DNA of 64,000 nt from Occultella gossypii (GTDB lineage Bacteria > Actinomycetota > Actinomycetes > Actinomycetales > Beutenbergiaceae), in the NCBI RefSeq assembly GCF_019947135.1, contig NZ_JAGSHT010000017.1, forward strand, positions 124,001-188,000, written 5' to 3'. The notes under the pieces are model-generated. The model worked only from the letters and a program-made list of their open reading frames with translations, did no database searches and was not told the DNA's origin. Each line of letters begins with the position of its first letter. Positions within the stretch are counted from its first letter, which is position 1. Position numbers and translations under genes: made by a program. Shown here piece by piece: positions 40,599 to 49,451 of the stretch.

Positions 40599-41822
40599 TC
40601 AGATGTGACCCAGGGCCTGGGTCAGGTCCGCCTTCAGGTCCTCGGGGTCCTCCAACCCCACGGACAGGCGCACCGTGGAGTCACCGATCCCGACGGCGGC
40701 CCGCTCGTCCCAGCTGATCTTCGAGTGGGTGGTCGTGGCCGGGTGGGTGACGATCGACTTCACGTCGCCGAGGTTGTTCGAGACGTCCACCAGGCGCAGC
40801 GAGTCGAGGAACGCGAAGGCGCGGTTCTTGACCTCCTCGGGTTCGCCCTCGATGGCCAGATCGAACGTGACGACGGTGCCGCCCCCGCTCATCTGCTCCC
40901 TGGCCAGCGCCGCCTGCGGGTGGGAGTCCAGGAACGGGTACCGGACCCGGGAGATCAGCGGGTTGTCCTCGAGCCAGTGCGCGAGGTCCAGCGCGGCGGC
41001 GGTCTGGGCACGGACCCGCAGTGCCAGCGTCTCCAGCCCCTTGAGCAGGACCCACGCGTTGAACGGGCTCAGCGACGGCCCGGTGTTGCGGATCATCTGC
41101 TTGACCGGGCCCTCGATGTAGTCCCGGCTGCCGAGGATCGCGCCGCCGAGCACCCGACCCTGGCCGTCGATGTGCTTGGTCGCGGAGTAGACCACCACGT
41201 CGACGCCGAACTGCAGCGGCTTCTGCAGGATCGGGGTCGCGAAGACGTTGTCGAGGATGACGACGGCGCCCGCGGCGTGCGCGAGTTCGGTCACCTTCGC
41301 GATGTCGACGATGTCCTGCATCGGGTTGGACGGCGTCTCGAACAGCACCACGTCCGCCGGGGTGGCCAGGGCGGTCTCCCATTGGGACAGGTCGTGGGCG
41401 TCCACGTAGTCGGTGGTGACCCCCCACTTGCTGAAGATGTCGTTCAGCAGCACCACGGTGGACCCGAACAGCGCACGTCCGGAGACGATCCGGCTACCGG
41501 AGCGCACCAGTGCCGCGATCGAGGTGAACACCGCGGACATCCCGGTTGCCGTCGCGAAGCACGCCTCGGCGCCCTCGAGCAGGCGTAGCCGCTCCTCGAA
41601 CGCGGACACGGTCGGGTTGCCGTACCGGGAGTAGATGAACCGGTCGAGCTGGCCCTTGAACGCCGCCTCCGCGTCGGCAGCCTCGTCGTAGACGTAGCCC
41701 TGGGTCAGGAACAGCGGCTCGGCCATCTCCCGGAACTCGGTGCGTTGGATCCCGCCACGCACGCCAAGGGTGGCGTCGGACAGACCCTCGGGCAGCTCGG
41801 CGCGGGGTCGGGGGTCGCTCAC
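40599..41822 (-). CDS. metZ: O-succinylhomoserine sulfhydrylase-like PLP enzyme
   Basis: The GTG at 41822 overlaps the preceding rhodanese stop in a GTGA arrangement. The 407-residue protein is a Cys/Met-metabolism PLP enzyme: YSRYGNPTV at 64-72, and SATKHIDGQG with the Schiff-base lysine at 216. The overall pattern is closest to MetZ, which makes homocysteine from O-succinylhomoserine and sulfide. O-acetylhomoserine sulfhydrylase or cystathionine gamma-synthase activity cannot be excluded. The upstream rhodanese supports a sulfur role. Confidence 0.87.
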   Translation of the reverse strand: MSDPRPRAELPEGLSDATLGVRGGIQRTEFREMAEPLFLTQGYVYDEAADAEAAFKGQLDRFIYSRYGNPTVSAFEERLRLLEGAEACFATATGMSAVFTSIAALVRSGSRIVSGRALFGSTVVLLNDIFSKWGVTTDYVDAHDLSQWETALATPADVVLFETPSNPMQDIVDIAKVTELAHAAGAVVILDNVFATPILQKPLQFGVDVVVYSATKHIDGQGRVLGGAILGSRDYIEGPVKQMIRNTGPSLSPFNAWVLLKGLETLALRVRAQTAAALDLAHWLEDNPLISRVRYPFLDSHPQAALAREQMSGGGTVVTFDLAIEGEPEEVKNRAFAFLDSLRLVDVSNNLGDVKSIVTHPATTTHSKISWDERAAVGIGDSTVRLSVGLEDPEDLKADLTQALGHI

Positions 41823-42238
41823 GACTGCCGCCAGGGCAGGCCCTCGGCGCGCCAGCCGCGCTCGCCGCGGTGGCCCTCCGGCCCGACGCCGCCCTCGAAC
41901 CCGTCCACCACGTTGTACGCGGGGCCGAACCCGGCGGCGGTGGCCGCCTCGGCGGCCCCGATGGAGCGCTGGCCGCTGCGGCACAGGAACACCACCGGGC
42001 GCTGGTCGCCGGGGGCGAGACCGGTGGCGGCGAGCTGCTCGAGGAACGAGGGGTTGCGCTGGCCCTCCGGGAACGTGTTCCACTCGATCAACGCCGTCGG
42101 GCGGTCGATGGAACTCGTCTCGGGGACGCCCACGAAGGACCACTCGGCGCGGGTGCGGACGTCCACGAGCACCGCATCCGGGGTCTGCTCCAGCAGTTCC
42201 CACGCCGCGCGTGGACTCAGATCACCTGCGTAACTCAA
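41819..42238 (-). CDS. Rhodanese-like sulfurtransferase
   Basis: The 139-residue protein has a single rhodanese domain with VDVRTRAEW and the active-site loop CRSGQRS with Cys86. The start appears to be a TTG at 42238 overlapping the DUF1737 stop (TTGA); the next gene is coupled by a GTGA overlap. Such proteins carry persulfide sulfur on the cysteine. Coupling to the sulfhydrylase suggests sulfur delivery or sulfide management during methionine synthesis, which is inferred. Confidence 0.88.
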   Translation of the reverse strand: MSYAGDLSPRAAWELLEQTPDAVLVDVRTRAEWSFVGVPETSSIDRPTALIEWNTFPEGQRNPSFLEQLAATGLAPGDQRPVVFLCRSGQRSIGAAEAATAAGFGPAYNVVDGFEGGVGPEGHRGERGWRAEGLPWRQS

Positions 42239-42471
42239 ACGAATCGAACCTCTCCTTGAGTGGCCTGGGGCAGCACCACGGCCTGCGCGGCGACCACCCG
42301 GGCGCCGTCGAACGTCACGGACGGGGACCCGTACAACTGGTATCCCTCGGCGAGCGCGTCACTGACCCGCGCGCAGAACTCCGCGTCGTCGGGTCCGGTG
42401 AGCAGGCGGTACGTGTGCCGCTCCGGGGCGGCCGGCTGGGACGGGCCGTCGTGCGGTGCGAGGTCACTCAT
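42235..42471 (-). CDS. DUF1737 small protein
   Basis: The 78-residue protein starts at an ATG after GGAGGAG and contains the DUF1737 core HTYRLLTGPDDAEFCARVSD, ALAEGYQLYGSP and VVAAQAVVLP. Its role is unknown. It is the first gene of a tightly overlapped operon with the rhodanese and sulfhydrylase. Confidence 0.85.
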   Translation of the reverse strand: MSDLAPHDGPSQPAAPERHTYRLLTGPDDAEFCARVSDALAEGYQLYGSPSVTFDGARVVAAQAVVLPQATQGEVRFV

Positions 42472-42664
42472 GAATCTCCTCCATCGGTCCTGGCGGTAGC
42501 ACCATGTCCACGGGGGGATGGTTGCTGCGGCGTCGTCGAGCCAGGTCTCTCAGCCACTCTGGATGGGTCCGGCTGCGATGGTATGCCCGGCCACCCGCCG
42601 CCCCCAACCCGCGGGCACATCTGCCCATCCTGCGAGACGGCCGGCCCGCCCTACGCTGACTGGC

Positions 42665-43405
42665 ATGACGGATGCCGCGCCCGCGCCCTCGATCGCCTCC
42701 CTCCAGGACGTCATCGACGACACCTATCTGTTCGGCCTCGACCGCCAGCGCGAGACGATGGACCTGACCCAGTCCGATGGCCCGTACGGGGACAAGTACA
42801 GCTCCGGCTACCGCACCGACATGACCGGCGGCACGATCACGTTCGTCGGCACGGACGAGATCACGGTCCGCGCCCACTTCGTCGGCTCCGCGGCCCCGGG
42901 CCCGAAGTCGTGGCTGTGGGGCTGGGAGAACGTCAACTCCTTCCCCGAGCCGGTGGTCGCGCGGGTGGCCGCGGTCCGCGAGTTCGGGCAGCGGTTCGGC
43001 ATCACCGAGCTCACGACGGCAGAGGTCCCCTTGACCGCGGAGCCCGCCACCGTGGCGCGTAGGTTCGCGGCCGCCGCGAGCCTGGTCGCCGGGCCGTTGC
43101 CGTTCGTCACCTTCGCACTCGAGAACGGCACCGTGCTGACGTTCCTCGTGGAGTCACCCGCGCTCGAGCCGATCCCGGCGAGCGCGATCCGGGCCGGGTC
43201 GGTGCTCCCCGAGGCCGCGTCCGAGGGGGCGATCTCGAACTGGCCGCGGGCGCTGCGCGCGTACGCGCAGTGGCGCGGCTTCACCGTGGCGGAGGAGGGT
43301 GGGGCCATCACCCTGTGGGCCCCGAACGGTCACGTCGAGGCCAAGCTGGACGACCAGGGCAGGCTCACCGCCCTCAGCATGTCGGCCGGCCCCACCCCGG
43401 CCTGA
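42665..43405 (+). CDS. DUF6882-type hypothetical protein
   Basis: I start at the ATG at 42665, seven bases after TACGCT (42652-42657). The 246-residue protein contains KSWLWGWENVNSFPEPVV and EFGQRFGITELTTAEVPL, the pattern I associate with DUF6882. There is no signal peptide or membrane helix. Function is unknown. It faces the LuxR regulator across a 68-base gap in which I see no terminator I would defend. Confidence 0.8.
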   Translation: MTDAAPAPSIASLQDVIDDTYLFGLDRQRETMDLTQSDGPYGDKYSSGYRTDMTGGTITFVGTDEITVRAHFVGSAAPGPKSWLWGWENVNSFPEPVVARVAAVREFGQRFGITELTTAEVPLTAEPATVARRFAAAASLVAGPLPFVTFALENGTVLTFLVESPALEPIPASAIRAGSVLPEAASEGAISNWPRALRAYAQWRGFTVAEEGGAITLWAPNGHVEAKLDDQGRLTALSMSAGPTPA

Positions 43406-43473
43406 GGGCACCGACGTGCGGGACCTCGCCACCCTGGCCGGTCGCATCCGGGGCTAAGGCACTCCCACTGCGG

Positions 43474-46400
43474 TCAGCCGCCGAGGATTCCCCGCGACAT
43501 GGCGACGGCGACCGCCTCGGTCCGGCTGCTCACGTCGAGCTTGGCCATGACCCGGCTCAGATGCACGCTCACCGTCTTCTCGCTGATGAACAGCTCCGTC
43601 CCGACGGCTCGGTTCGTCAGCCCCTGGGCGACGAGTTCGAGCACCGACTGCTCGCGCGGGGTGAGCAGCGCGACGGCGGCCGCCCGTTGACCGGGCACGT
43701 TCAGGCGGTACCGGCGCGCGGTCGCGAGGAGCGCCTCCTCGAGGGGCCGGGCCCGCAGCGCCCGTGCGGTCGCGAGCGCGTCGAGGAGCTCGTCGCCACC
43801 GTCGTCCGGATCGGACTCCGGACCAGCGTCGTCGCCCGACTCCTCGCCCGGCCCGGCAACCGCCGACGCACCCGCCGGCCCGCCCTCCGCGCGGAGCGCG
43901 AGCAGCACCTCCGCCAGGCGCCAGCGCGCGATGGCCTGCTGGTAGGTGTCGCCGTAGCCGAAGGCGTCGACGAGAGCGCGCCACGGCGCCGGGTCCGTCT
44001 CGCCACGCATCCGGCTGGCCTCGGCCCGGCACCGGGCCAGCCAGGCGAGGCCCTCCGGCCCGATGGTGGCCGCGCGCGGCCGGCCGCGCTCCGCCGCGTC
44101 CTCGGCGACGGCGAGGAAGCGTTCCCCGGTGGCGACCGCCTCCCGCTCGGCGTCCGAGTCGTGGACCTGGCGGGCCCGGGCGGCGAGGTCCGCCTGGGCG
44201 GTGATACCGACCGCGGCGACGTGGATGAGCGCCAGCATCGGTGGCTCGTCCTCGTCGCAGGCGCGCTGTTCGAGATCGGCGGTCGAGCCCATCGCGTTGT
44301 GCAGGTTGCCGGCGATCGCCGCCGCTACGGGAGCCGACACCTCCGCCGGGCGGTGCTGCCATAGGTCACGTTCGGCGCGGGCGAACAGCGCGATCTTGAG
44401 CGGCTCGTCGTCGGCGAGCACCCAGGTGTCGACCCGGTCCAGAGCGGCCTCGACCTTCTCCCACTCACCGCGACTGGCCGCGAGCAGCGCGGCGGATGCG
44501 GCCAGCACCCCCGAGATCCAGTCCGGTGCCTGCTCGCCCGGCGGGCTCGCCAGCTGCTCGACGAGGTCCCAGGCCCCGCGCGCGTAGTTCACGTGCACCG
44601 CGATCCAGGCGAGCTCCCGACCGTAGGTGGCCCAGGTCAGCCCGGTCTCCGCGGCCCGAGCCAGACCCCGGTCGAGCTGCGTCGCGGCGGCTTCGAGCTC
44701 GCCGAGCTCGAACTGCCCCACCGTCAGGTTGAACACGGCGCGCAGCTCCACCTCGAAGGCACCTACCTCGGCTGCTCGCATGCGAGCCTCCTCGAGGGTG
44801 GTCAGGGCACGGTCGACCTCACCGTCGCTCAGCTGCATGTAGGCCAGGGTGGTCAGCGCGTCCGCCTCCGCGCCGCCGTCCCCACTGGCGCGGGCGTCTG
44901 CGATCGCAGCCTCGGCGTATCCCCGGCTCGAGTCCTTCAGTTCCCCGAACGCGAGCGTGCTCAGCACCCAGGCGCGTTCGGCACTCGTGGGCTCGTCCCG
45001 GATCAGGTCCCAGGCGTCGGCGATGACCGACTGCGCCTCCGGCCACTGATCCACGGAATACAGGATCTTGGCGAGCCGACGGCGCACCGAGGCTCGCGCA
45101 GCGACGTCACCCTCGGCGTCGGCGAGTTTGAGCGCGGACCGGGCGAACGCGAGGGACCGGTCCACCTGCCCGGCGGCCACCGCGGCGTCGGAGGCCTGGA
45201 TGGTCAGGTGGAGCTCGTCGGTGCCGCTCACCGTGGCCGGCTCCGGCACGGCCTGCCACAGGGCCAGTGCGCTCTCCAGGTGCGCGAGCGTGTCGGCGGT
45301 CGCACCGACCTGAGCGGCCTCGTCCGCGGCGCCCACGTGCGCGGCCAGCGCGGTGGGCAGATCGTTGGCCCGGCTCGCGTGGTAGGCCTGCGCGCCACGC
45401 CAGCCGGGCAGGCGCAACTGCGCGAGCAGGCTGGCGTAGGCCGCGTGGATGCGGGTGCGCTCGCCGGGCAGCAGGTCGGAGTACGCCGCCTCCCGCAGCA
45501 GGGCATGCCGGAACTCGTACGAGTCATCGCCGTCGGGATCGGCGACCAGCACGTGCAGCTGGACGCAGTCGCGCAGGGCGTCCTCGAGCTCGTCGTCGGT
45601 CAGGTCGAGAACCGCCCGGAGGGTGCTGTGCCGGATCCGGCGCTGGCCGGAGACCGCGGCGGTGCGCACCAGCCGCTGTCCGTTGGGGCCGAGCCGTTCG
45701 ATGCGGCCGAGGAGGACGTCGGCGAGGGCGTCGCCCAGACCTGTGGCCGAGCGGGCACTGGAGAGCAGTTCCTCGGCGAAGAACGCGTTCCCCTCGGAGC
45801 GTCGGGCGATATCGGCGATGAGGTGCTCGTCGGCCCCGGCGCCGAGGTGGTCGAGCAGTGCCAGCTCGCGTGCGAACGCCCGTGTCTCCTCGGGTGAGAA
45901 GGGGTCGAGCTCGAGGCGTTCGACCCGGCGCATCCGCCCCAGTTCCACCGTCATCGGCCGCACGGGGTGCCGCCGGTGCAGGTCGTCCGAGCGGTAGGTG
46001 AGCACCACCGTGAGCCGTTGCTCGGACATCCGAGCGACCAGGAACGTGATCAGGTCCCGCGTGGAGGGGTCGGACCAGTGCAGGTCCTCGATCACGAGCA
46101 GGACCGGCCGCTCGGCGCTGAGCGTGCTGAGCACGCCGAGGAAGGAGTCGAAGAGCGGCAGCTGCTCGGTGGGACGGTCCGCGCCCGAGCGGCTCACCAG
46201 GGACGCCAGCGCGTGCCGGTCCTCAAGGATCGCGGGATCGGCGTCACGGATCTGTTCGAGGATCTCCACGACGGGCAGGTACGGCGGGGCAGACTCGCCG
46301 AGGCCGACGCAGTGGCCGGTGAGCACGTAGCCACCGCCGGCCCGGACCTCGGCTGCGAACTCCGTCACGAGCCTGGTCTTGCCGACTCCCGCGTCACCGG

Positions 46401-46512
46401 GCAGCAGCACGGCCGCCGCAGACCCGGCGGCGGCCTGCGCCCAGATCTCGCGCAGGCGCGCGAGTTCGTCACCGCGCGCCACCAGCGCGATCTCGGAGCC
46501 GACCCGTGCCAC
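43474..46512 (-). CDS. Large ATP-binding LuxR-family transcriptional regulator (LAL/MalT-like)
   Basis: The chosen start is a GTG at 46512 (1012 residues), just before ARVGSEIALVARGDELARLR; the frame extends far upstream without a good ribosome site. The AAA/NACHT-like domain has Walker A GDAGVGKT at 39-46 and a VLLVIEDLHWSD Walker B. The middle is a long helical TPR-like region. The C terminus is a LuxR helix-turn-helix (LTPREQSVLELVAQGLTNRA then FISEKTVSVHLSRVMAKL). TATACA (46557-46552) may be its -10. Such regulators respond to unknown ligands; the target is not evident. Confidence 0.9.
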   Translation of the reverse strand: MARVGSEIALVARGDELARLREIWAQAAAGSAAAVLLPGDAGVGKTRLVTEFAAEVRAGGGYVLTGHCVGLGESAPPYLPVVEILEQIRDADPAILEDRHALASLVSRSGADRPTEQLPLFDSFLGVLSTLSAERPVLLVIEDLHWSDPSTRDLITFLVARMSEQRLTVVLTYRSDDLHRRHPVRPMTVELGRMRRVERLELDPFSPEETRAFARELALLDHLGAGADEHLIADIARRSEGNAFFAEELLSSARSATGLGDALADVLLGRIERLGPNGQRLVRTAAVSGQRRIRHSTLRAVLDLTDDELEDALRDCVQLHVLVADPDGDDSYEFRHALLREAAYSDLLPGERTRIHAAYASLLAQLRLPGWRGAQAYHASRANDLPTALAAHVGAADEAAQVGATADTLAHLESALALWQAVPEPATVSGTDELHLTIQASDAAVAAGQVDRSLAFARSALKLADAEGDVAARASVRRRLAKILYSVDQWPEAQSVIADAWDLIRDEPTSAERAWVLSTLAFGELKDSSRGYAEAAIADARASGDGGAEADALTTLAYMQLSDGEVDRALTTLEEARMRAAEVGAFEVELRAVFNLTVGQFELGELEAAATQLDRGLARAAETGLTWATYGRELAWIAVHVNYARGAWDLVEQLASPPGEQAPDWISGVLAASAALLAASRGEWEKVEAALDRVDTWVLADDEPLKIALFARAERDLWQHRPAEVSAPVAAAIAGNLHNAMGSTADLEQRACDEDEPPMLALIHVAAVGITAQADLAARARQVHDSDAEREAVATGERFLAVAEDAAERGRPRAATIGPEGLAWLARCRAEASRMRGETDPAPWRALVDAFGYGDTYQQAIARWRLAEVLLALRAEGGPAGASAVAGPGEESGDDAGPESDPDDGGDELLDALATARALRARPLEEALLATARRYRLNVPGQRAAAVALLTPREQSVLELVAQGLTNRAVGTELFISEKTVSVHLSRVMAKLDVSSRTEAVAVAMSRGILGG

Positions 46513-46598
46513 ATCCGAGATCTTGTCACGGGTCGGCTCCGTGGGGACGGATGTATATCCACCCCAGGGCTCCACGACGGCTGCCACGCTCGGCCCGC

Positions 46599-46787
46599 TC
46601 AGGCCCGCTTGACCAGGTCTGCGGCGTCGAGACGGCGCGCCGCGGCCGCCCGCCGGACCCGGCGCTCCTCGATCAGGCGGCGCACGCCGCTGCGGCGTAC
46701 GTTCTGCTGCCGGGAGCCGAGTTCCGACAGCAGGTGCTCGCGCCGGTACGCCAGGTCGGCGTTCAGAATGTCCAGATTTGGTTCCAT
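46599..46787 (-). CDS. Small basic hypothetical protein
   Basis: Three in-frame ATGs (46811, 46799, 46787) are possible. I prefer 46787, which has GGAG six bases upstream, giving 62 residues (MEPNLDILNADLAYRREHLL). The C-terminal half is very basic (RRLIEERRVRRAAAARRL) and likely helical. It precedes the large LuxR gene by 86 bases on the same strand. No function is recognised. Confidence 0.6.
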   Translation of the reverse strand: MEPNLDILNADLAYRREHLLSELGSRQQNVRRSGVRRLIEERRVRRAAAARRLDAADLVKRA

Positions 46788-46877
46788 GAGGTACTCCATG
46801 CTCGTTCCCATGACCGACACGGTGCCGCTGAGGCGCACGGGTCAGGTATCGGAGGGTCACGCGGGCCCTCGGGAGCC

Positions 46878-46958
46878 GACCCCTTACCCGCGCCCTGAGG
46901 GGTCGCGCAGGCAGGTAAGGGATGCCCCGATCCGATGCTCTCCGCGGGGTAAGGGGTC
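46878..46958. promoter_or_regulatory. Cluster of CCTTACC/GGTAAGG repeats
   Basis: GACCCCTTACCC (46878-46889), CAGGTAAGGG (46912-46921) and GGGGTAAGGGGTC (46946-46958) are three copies of the same element, one inverted relative to the other two. The outer pair can form a 12-bp inverted repeat. They lie upstream of the small protein and LuxR genes and look like regulator binding sites. The remaining bases 46960-47100 show no gene. Confidence 0.5.
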
Positions 46959-47104
46959 CCGCCGACGGCCGTGCGCACACGTGCCGAACCAGTCCGTCCC
47001 TCAGCGGAGGCGACCCGCACGCACCGCCGTACGGCGAGCGTCCACCATGCGGACGCACGTCGCCGGTCCGCCCGGCGCCCGGGTGCCTCGTGGCATCATG
47101 TCGT

Positions 47105-47220
47105 GCAGGTCATGAGTGCCAGCGCGTAGCCCCGGCTTGCTGGCCGGCAACCCTCCAACCGCGGTGGGGTGCCCCGGGTGACGACCGGGTCGGTGCCGCG
47201 GTGGCGCCGGCAAGCGCGGG
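47105..47220 (+). promoter_or_regulatory. SAM-IV-type riboswitch
   Basis: The sequence contains, in order, GTCATGAGTGCCAGCG, CCCCGGCTTGCTGG, CCGGCAACCCTCCAACCGCG, GTGGGGTGCCCCGGGTGACGAC and a further GC hairpin with CGGTGGCGCCGGCAAGC. This is the conserved pattern of the SAM-IV class known from actinomycetes, which binds S-adenosylmethionine. It ends about 35 bases before the ATG at 47255. GGAG at 47242-47245 could pair with CTCC just before the start, a possible way to hide the ribosome site. Confidence 0.85.
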
Positions 47221-47254
47221 CCCACGGGTCCCACAGCGATCTGGAGGATCTCCC

Positions 47255-48652
47255 ATGGCACTACTCCCCCTCGTCGGCTCCGAGACCCGGGTGCCGCTGA
47301 CCGTCCCGCTCGACGGTGCCGCGACCGTGCGGTACGCGAACCTCGACTACGCCGCGAGCGCCCCGGCCCTGGCCGCCGTCGCCGAAGCCGTCACCCGGGC
47401 GTTGCCCCTGTACGCGTCCGTGCACCGCGGCGCCGGGTACCTGTCCCAGGTCTCCACGGCCCTCTATGAGCAGTCGCGGACGGCGATCGGCCGGTTCGTG
47501 GGCGCCCGTACCGGCGACGTCGTGGTGATCACCCGCAACACGACGGACTCGCTGAACCTGCTCGCCGGGTGCGTGCCGGACGGCGCTCGGGTCCTGGTGC
47601 TGGACATCGAGCATCACGCGAACCTGTTGCCCTGGCAGCGGATCGGCGCCGACGTTCTGAAGGCACGCGAGACCGTGGCCGCGACGCTCGAGGCACTGAC
47701 CAACGCCCTGGCCACGCGGAACTACCGGCTGGTGGCCCTCACCGGCGCCTCGAACGTGACCGGCGAGTCCCTGCCGGTGGCGGAGGTGGTCGCCCTCGCG
47801 CACGCGGGAGGAGCCCGGGTGGTCGTGGACGCCGCCCAGCTGGCACCGCACCGGCCGTTCTCCCTCGCCGCGACGGGCGCGGACTATGTGGCCATCTCGG
47901 GACACAAGCTGTACGCACCCTACGGCGCGGGCGCGCTGATCGGCCGGCGGGACTGGCTGGACGCCGGGCGCCCGTACCTCGCCGGCGGTGGCGCGGTGAC
48001 GAACGTCGCCGTGGCCCACACCGCCTGGGAACCGGCGCCGCAGCGACACGAGGCAGGTAGCCCGAACGTGATCGGAGCCCTCGCCCTCGGGGTCGCGGCG
48101 ACCGAGCTGACCGCTGTGGCCGATCGTCTCGCCGAGCACGACGGTGCGCTCCGTGAGCGTCTGGTGTCCGCTCTCACCGAGATCCCCGGCGTGCGGGTGC
48201 TTCGGCTCTGGTCGGACTCCGCGGACCCGGTGAGCGTGGTCTCGTTCACGGTGGCCGGCCACGATGCCGGCCTGGTGGCCGCGTACCTGTCCGCCGAGCA
48301 CGGCATCGGCGTCCGCGACGGGCGGTTCTGCGCGCACCCCCTGCTCGAGGCGAGGGGGGTCGCCGCCGGCCTGCGGGCCAGCATCGGCCTGGGCACCACC
48401 ACCGAGGACATCGACCGGCTCGTCCGGGGCGTGTCCGAGTTCGTCACCAGCGGCCCCAGGTCGGACTACGAGGTCGTGGGCGGCCGCTGGCAGCCGCGCG
48501 ACGACCAGCGAGAGCTCCCCGAGGCGATCGCGCTGCTGCAGGCACTGCACGCGGACTCCGACGCTTCCTCCGTGCTGGCCACGGCCGCCGCGGGTGCGGG
48601 TTGCGGTCCCGCGCCGTCCGTCGCCGAGGTGCTCGCCGCCGTCGCCCACTGA
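47255..48652 (+). CDS. Cysteine desulfurase-like PLP aminotransferase (class V)
   Basis: The ATG at 47255 follows GGAGG. The 465-residue protein begins its fold with YANLDYAASAPALAAV and has HH at 120-121, Asp192 in VDAAQ and the Schiff-base lysine Lys218 in ISGHKLYAPYG. A cysteine and RASIGLGTTTEDID follow in the C-terminal domain. It is related to NifS/SufS/Csd enzymes but has an extra C-terminal stretch. The SAM riboswitch indicates that it is switched off when SAM is plentiful, so it probably serves cysteine, methionine or sulfur recycling and not general iron-sulfur assembly. Confidence 0.87.
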   Translation: MALLPLVGSETRVPLTVPLDGAATVRYANLDYAASAPALAAVAEAVTRALPLYASVHRGAGYLSQVSTALYEQSRTAIGRFVGARTGDVVVITRNTTDSLNLLAGCVPDGARVLVLDIEHHANLLPWQRIGADVLKARETVAATLEALTNALATRNYRLVALTGASNVTGESLPVAEVVALAHAGGARVVVDAAQLAPHRPFSLAATGADYVAISGHKLYAPYGAGALIGRRDWLDAGRPYLAGGGAVTNVAVAHTAWEPAPQRHEAGSPNVIGALALGVAATELTAVADRLAEHDGALRERLVSALTEIPGVRVLRLWSDSADPVSVVSFTVAGHDAGLVAAYLSAEHGIGVRDGRFCAHPLLEARGVAAGLRASIGLGTTTEDIDRLVRGVSEFVTSGPRSDYEVVGGRWQPRDDQRELPEAIALLQALHADSDASSVLATAAAGAGCGPAPSVAEVLAAVAH

Positions 48653-48661
48653 GAGCCCTCA

Positions 48662-48727
48662 CCCCGCGAGCGTGCGGTCCTGCGGCGCATCACCCGGATG
48701 AGCCGCGGAACAGCACGCTCGCCGGGG
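48662..48727. terminator. Bidirectional hairpin between convergent genes
   Basis: GCGAGCGTGC (48666-48675) pairs with GCACGCTCGC (48713-48722), with further CCCC/GGGG outside and GCGGC/GCCGC inside. It lies between the PLP enzyme gene and the convergent ArsR gene, ten bases after the former. Confidence 0.65.
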
Positions 48728-48734
48728 CCAGCGA

Positions 48735-49376
48735 TCAGATCGTGTTGTCCGCCGCGACGGTGTCGATCTCCCAGACCCGACCGTCCGGGTCGCCCTGATC
48801 GTGCGCGTCGACGGCGGCCCGCATCACGTCCTCGACCTTCGTCATCATCGCTTCGAACTCGGCCTCGGTGAGGCGGACCGTCCGCTGGACGAGGTAGGCG
48901 TGCACGTCCGGGGCGCGACCGGCGACGTACTCGGGCGCCCAGGCGGCCACCCTGCGCACGAGTTCGTGGTGGTCGTCGATCACTGTGCGCATGAGCACGC
49001 TCCCGAGCATCTCGTCCTCGACGGGGTGCTCGGGGGTGCCGAGGCTGTACGCACCTGGCACCCGCGTCCAGACGCGGTCCCGCCGGTCCCGCGCCCGCTC
49101 GGGAGCCTCGACGATGAGGCCCGCATCCGCGAGGACGCGCAGGTGGAAGCTGACGCTGTTGGCCGCCTCGTCGAGATCCGCGGCGATGTCCGCCGCACGC
49201 GCGAACTCACGCTGGGTGAGCACCTTCGTGATCCGCCGCCGGAGCGGGTGCGCCAGCGCCTTGAGCATCGCCGACGTCATCACGGCCTCGTTCCAGGGCC
49301 CACCCGCGCGCTCGGTGGTGGTGGCCGGCACGGTGCCATCAGTGCCGTCCGTGCGCTCGTCCTCCGTGTCCGACAT
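48735..49376 (-). CDS. ArsR-type winged-helix regulator
   Basis: I start at the ATG at 49376 (213 residues); the frame extends to 49409. The winged helix is MLKALAHPLRRRITKVLTQR and ANSVSFHLRVLADAGLIVEA. The C-terminal half is helical and may bind a ligand or dimerise. It is divergent to an MFS transporter and a composite palindrome lies between them, so it probably controls itself and the exporter. Confidence 0.88.
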   Translation of the reverse strand: MSDTEDERTDGTDGTVPATTTERAGGPWNEAVMTSAMLKALAHPLRRRITKVLTQREFARAADIAADLDEAANSVSFHLRVLADAGLIVEAPERARDRRDRVWTRVPGAYSLGTPEHPVEDEMLGSVLMRTVIDDHHELVRRVAAWAPEYVAGRAPDVHAYLVQRTVRLTEAEFEAMMTKVEDVMRAAVDAHDQGDPDGRVWEIDTVAADNTI

Positions 49377-49393
49377 GGTTCGAGCATATCCCC

Positions 49394-49431
49394 AAGGAAT
49401 CTTGCGCAAGAATCATTGCGCAATACTCCTT
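49394..49431. promoter_or_regulatory. Composite palindromic operator between ArsR and MFS genes
   Basis: Two TTGCGCAA palindromes (49402-49409 and 49416-49423) are enclosed by AAGGA (49394-49398) and TCCTT (49427-49431), making the whole 38-base block roughly symmetrical. It overlaps the region expected for both divergent promoters, with TAGGGT (49439-49444) as -10 of the MFS gene. Confidence 0.65.
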
Positions 49432-49451
49432 GCGGATCTAGGGTTGCGGAC

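Noticed and set aside
46788-47254. Extension of the PLP enzyme upstream to 46922
   Set aside because: The region contains a SAM-IV-type riboswitch, and the ATG at 47255 has a strong ribosome site.
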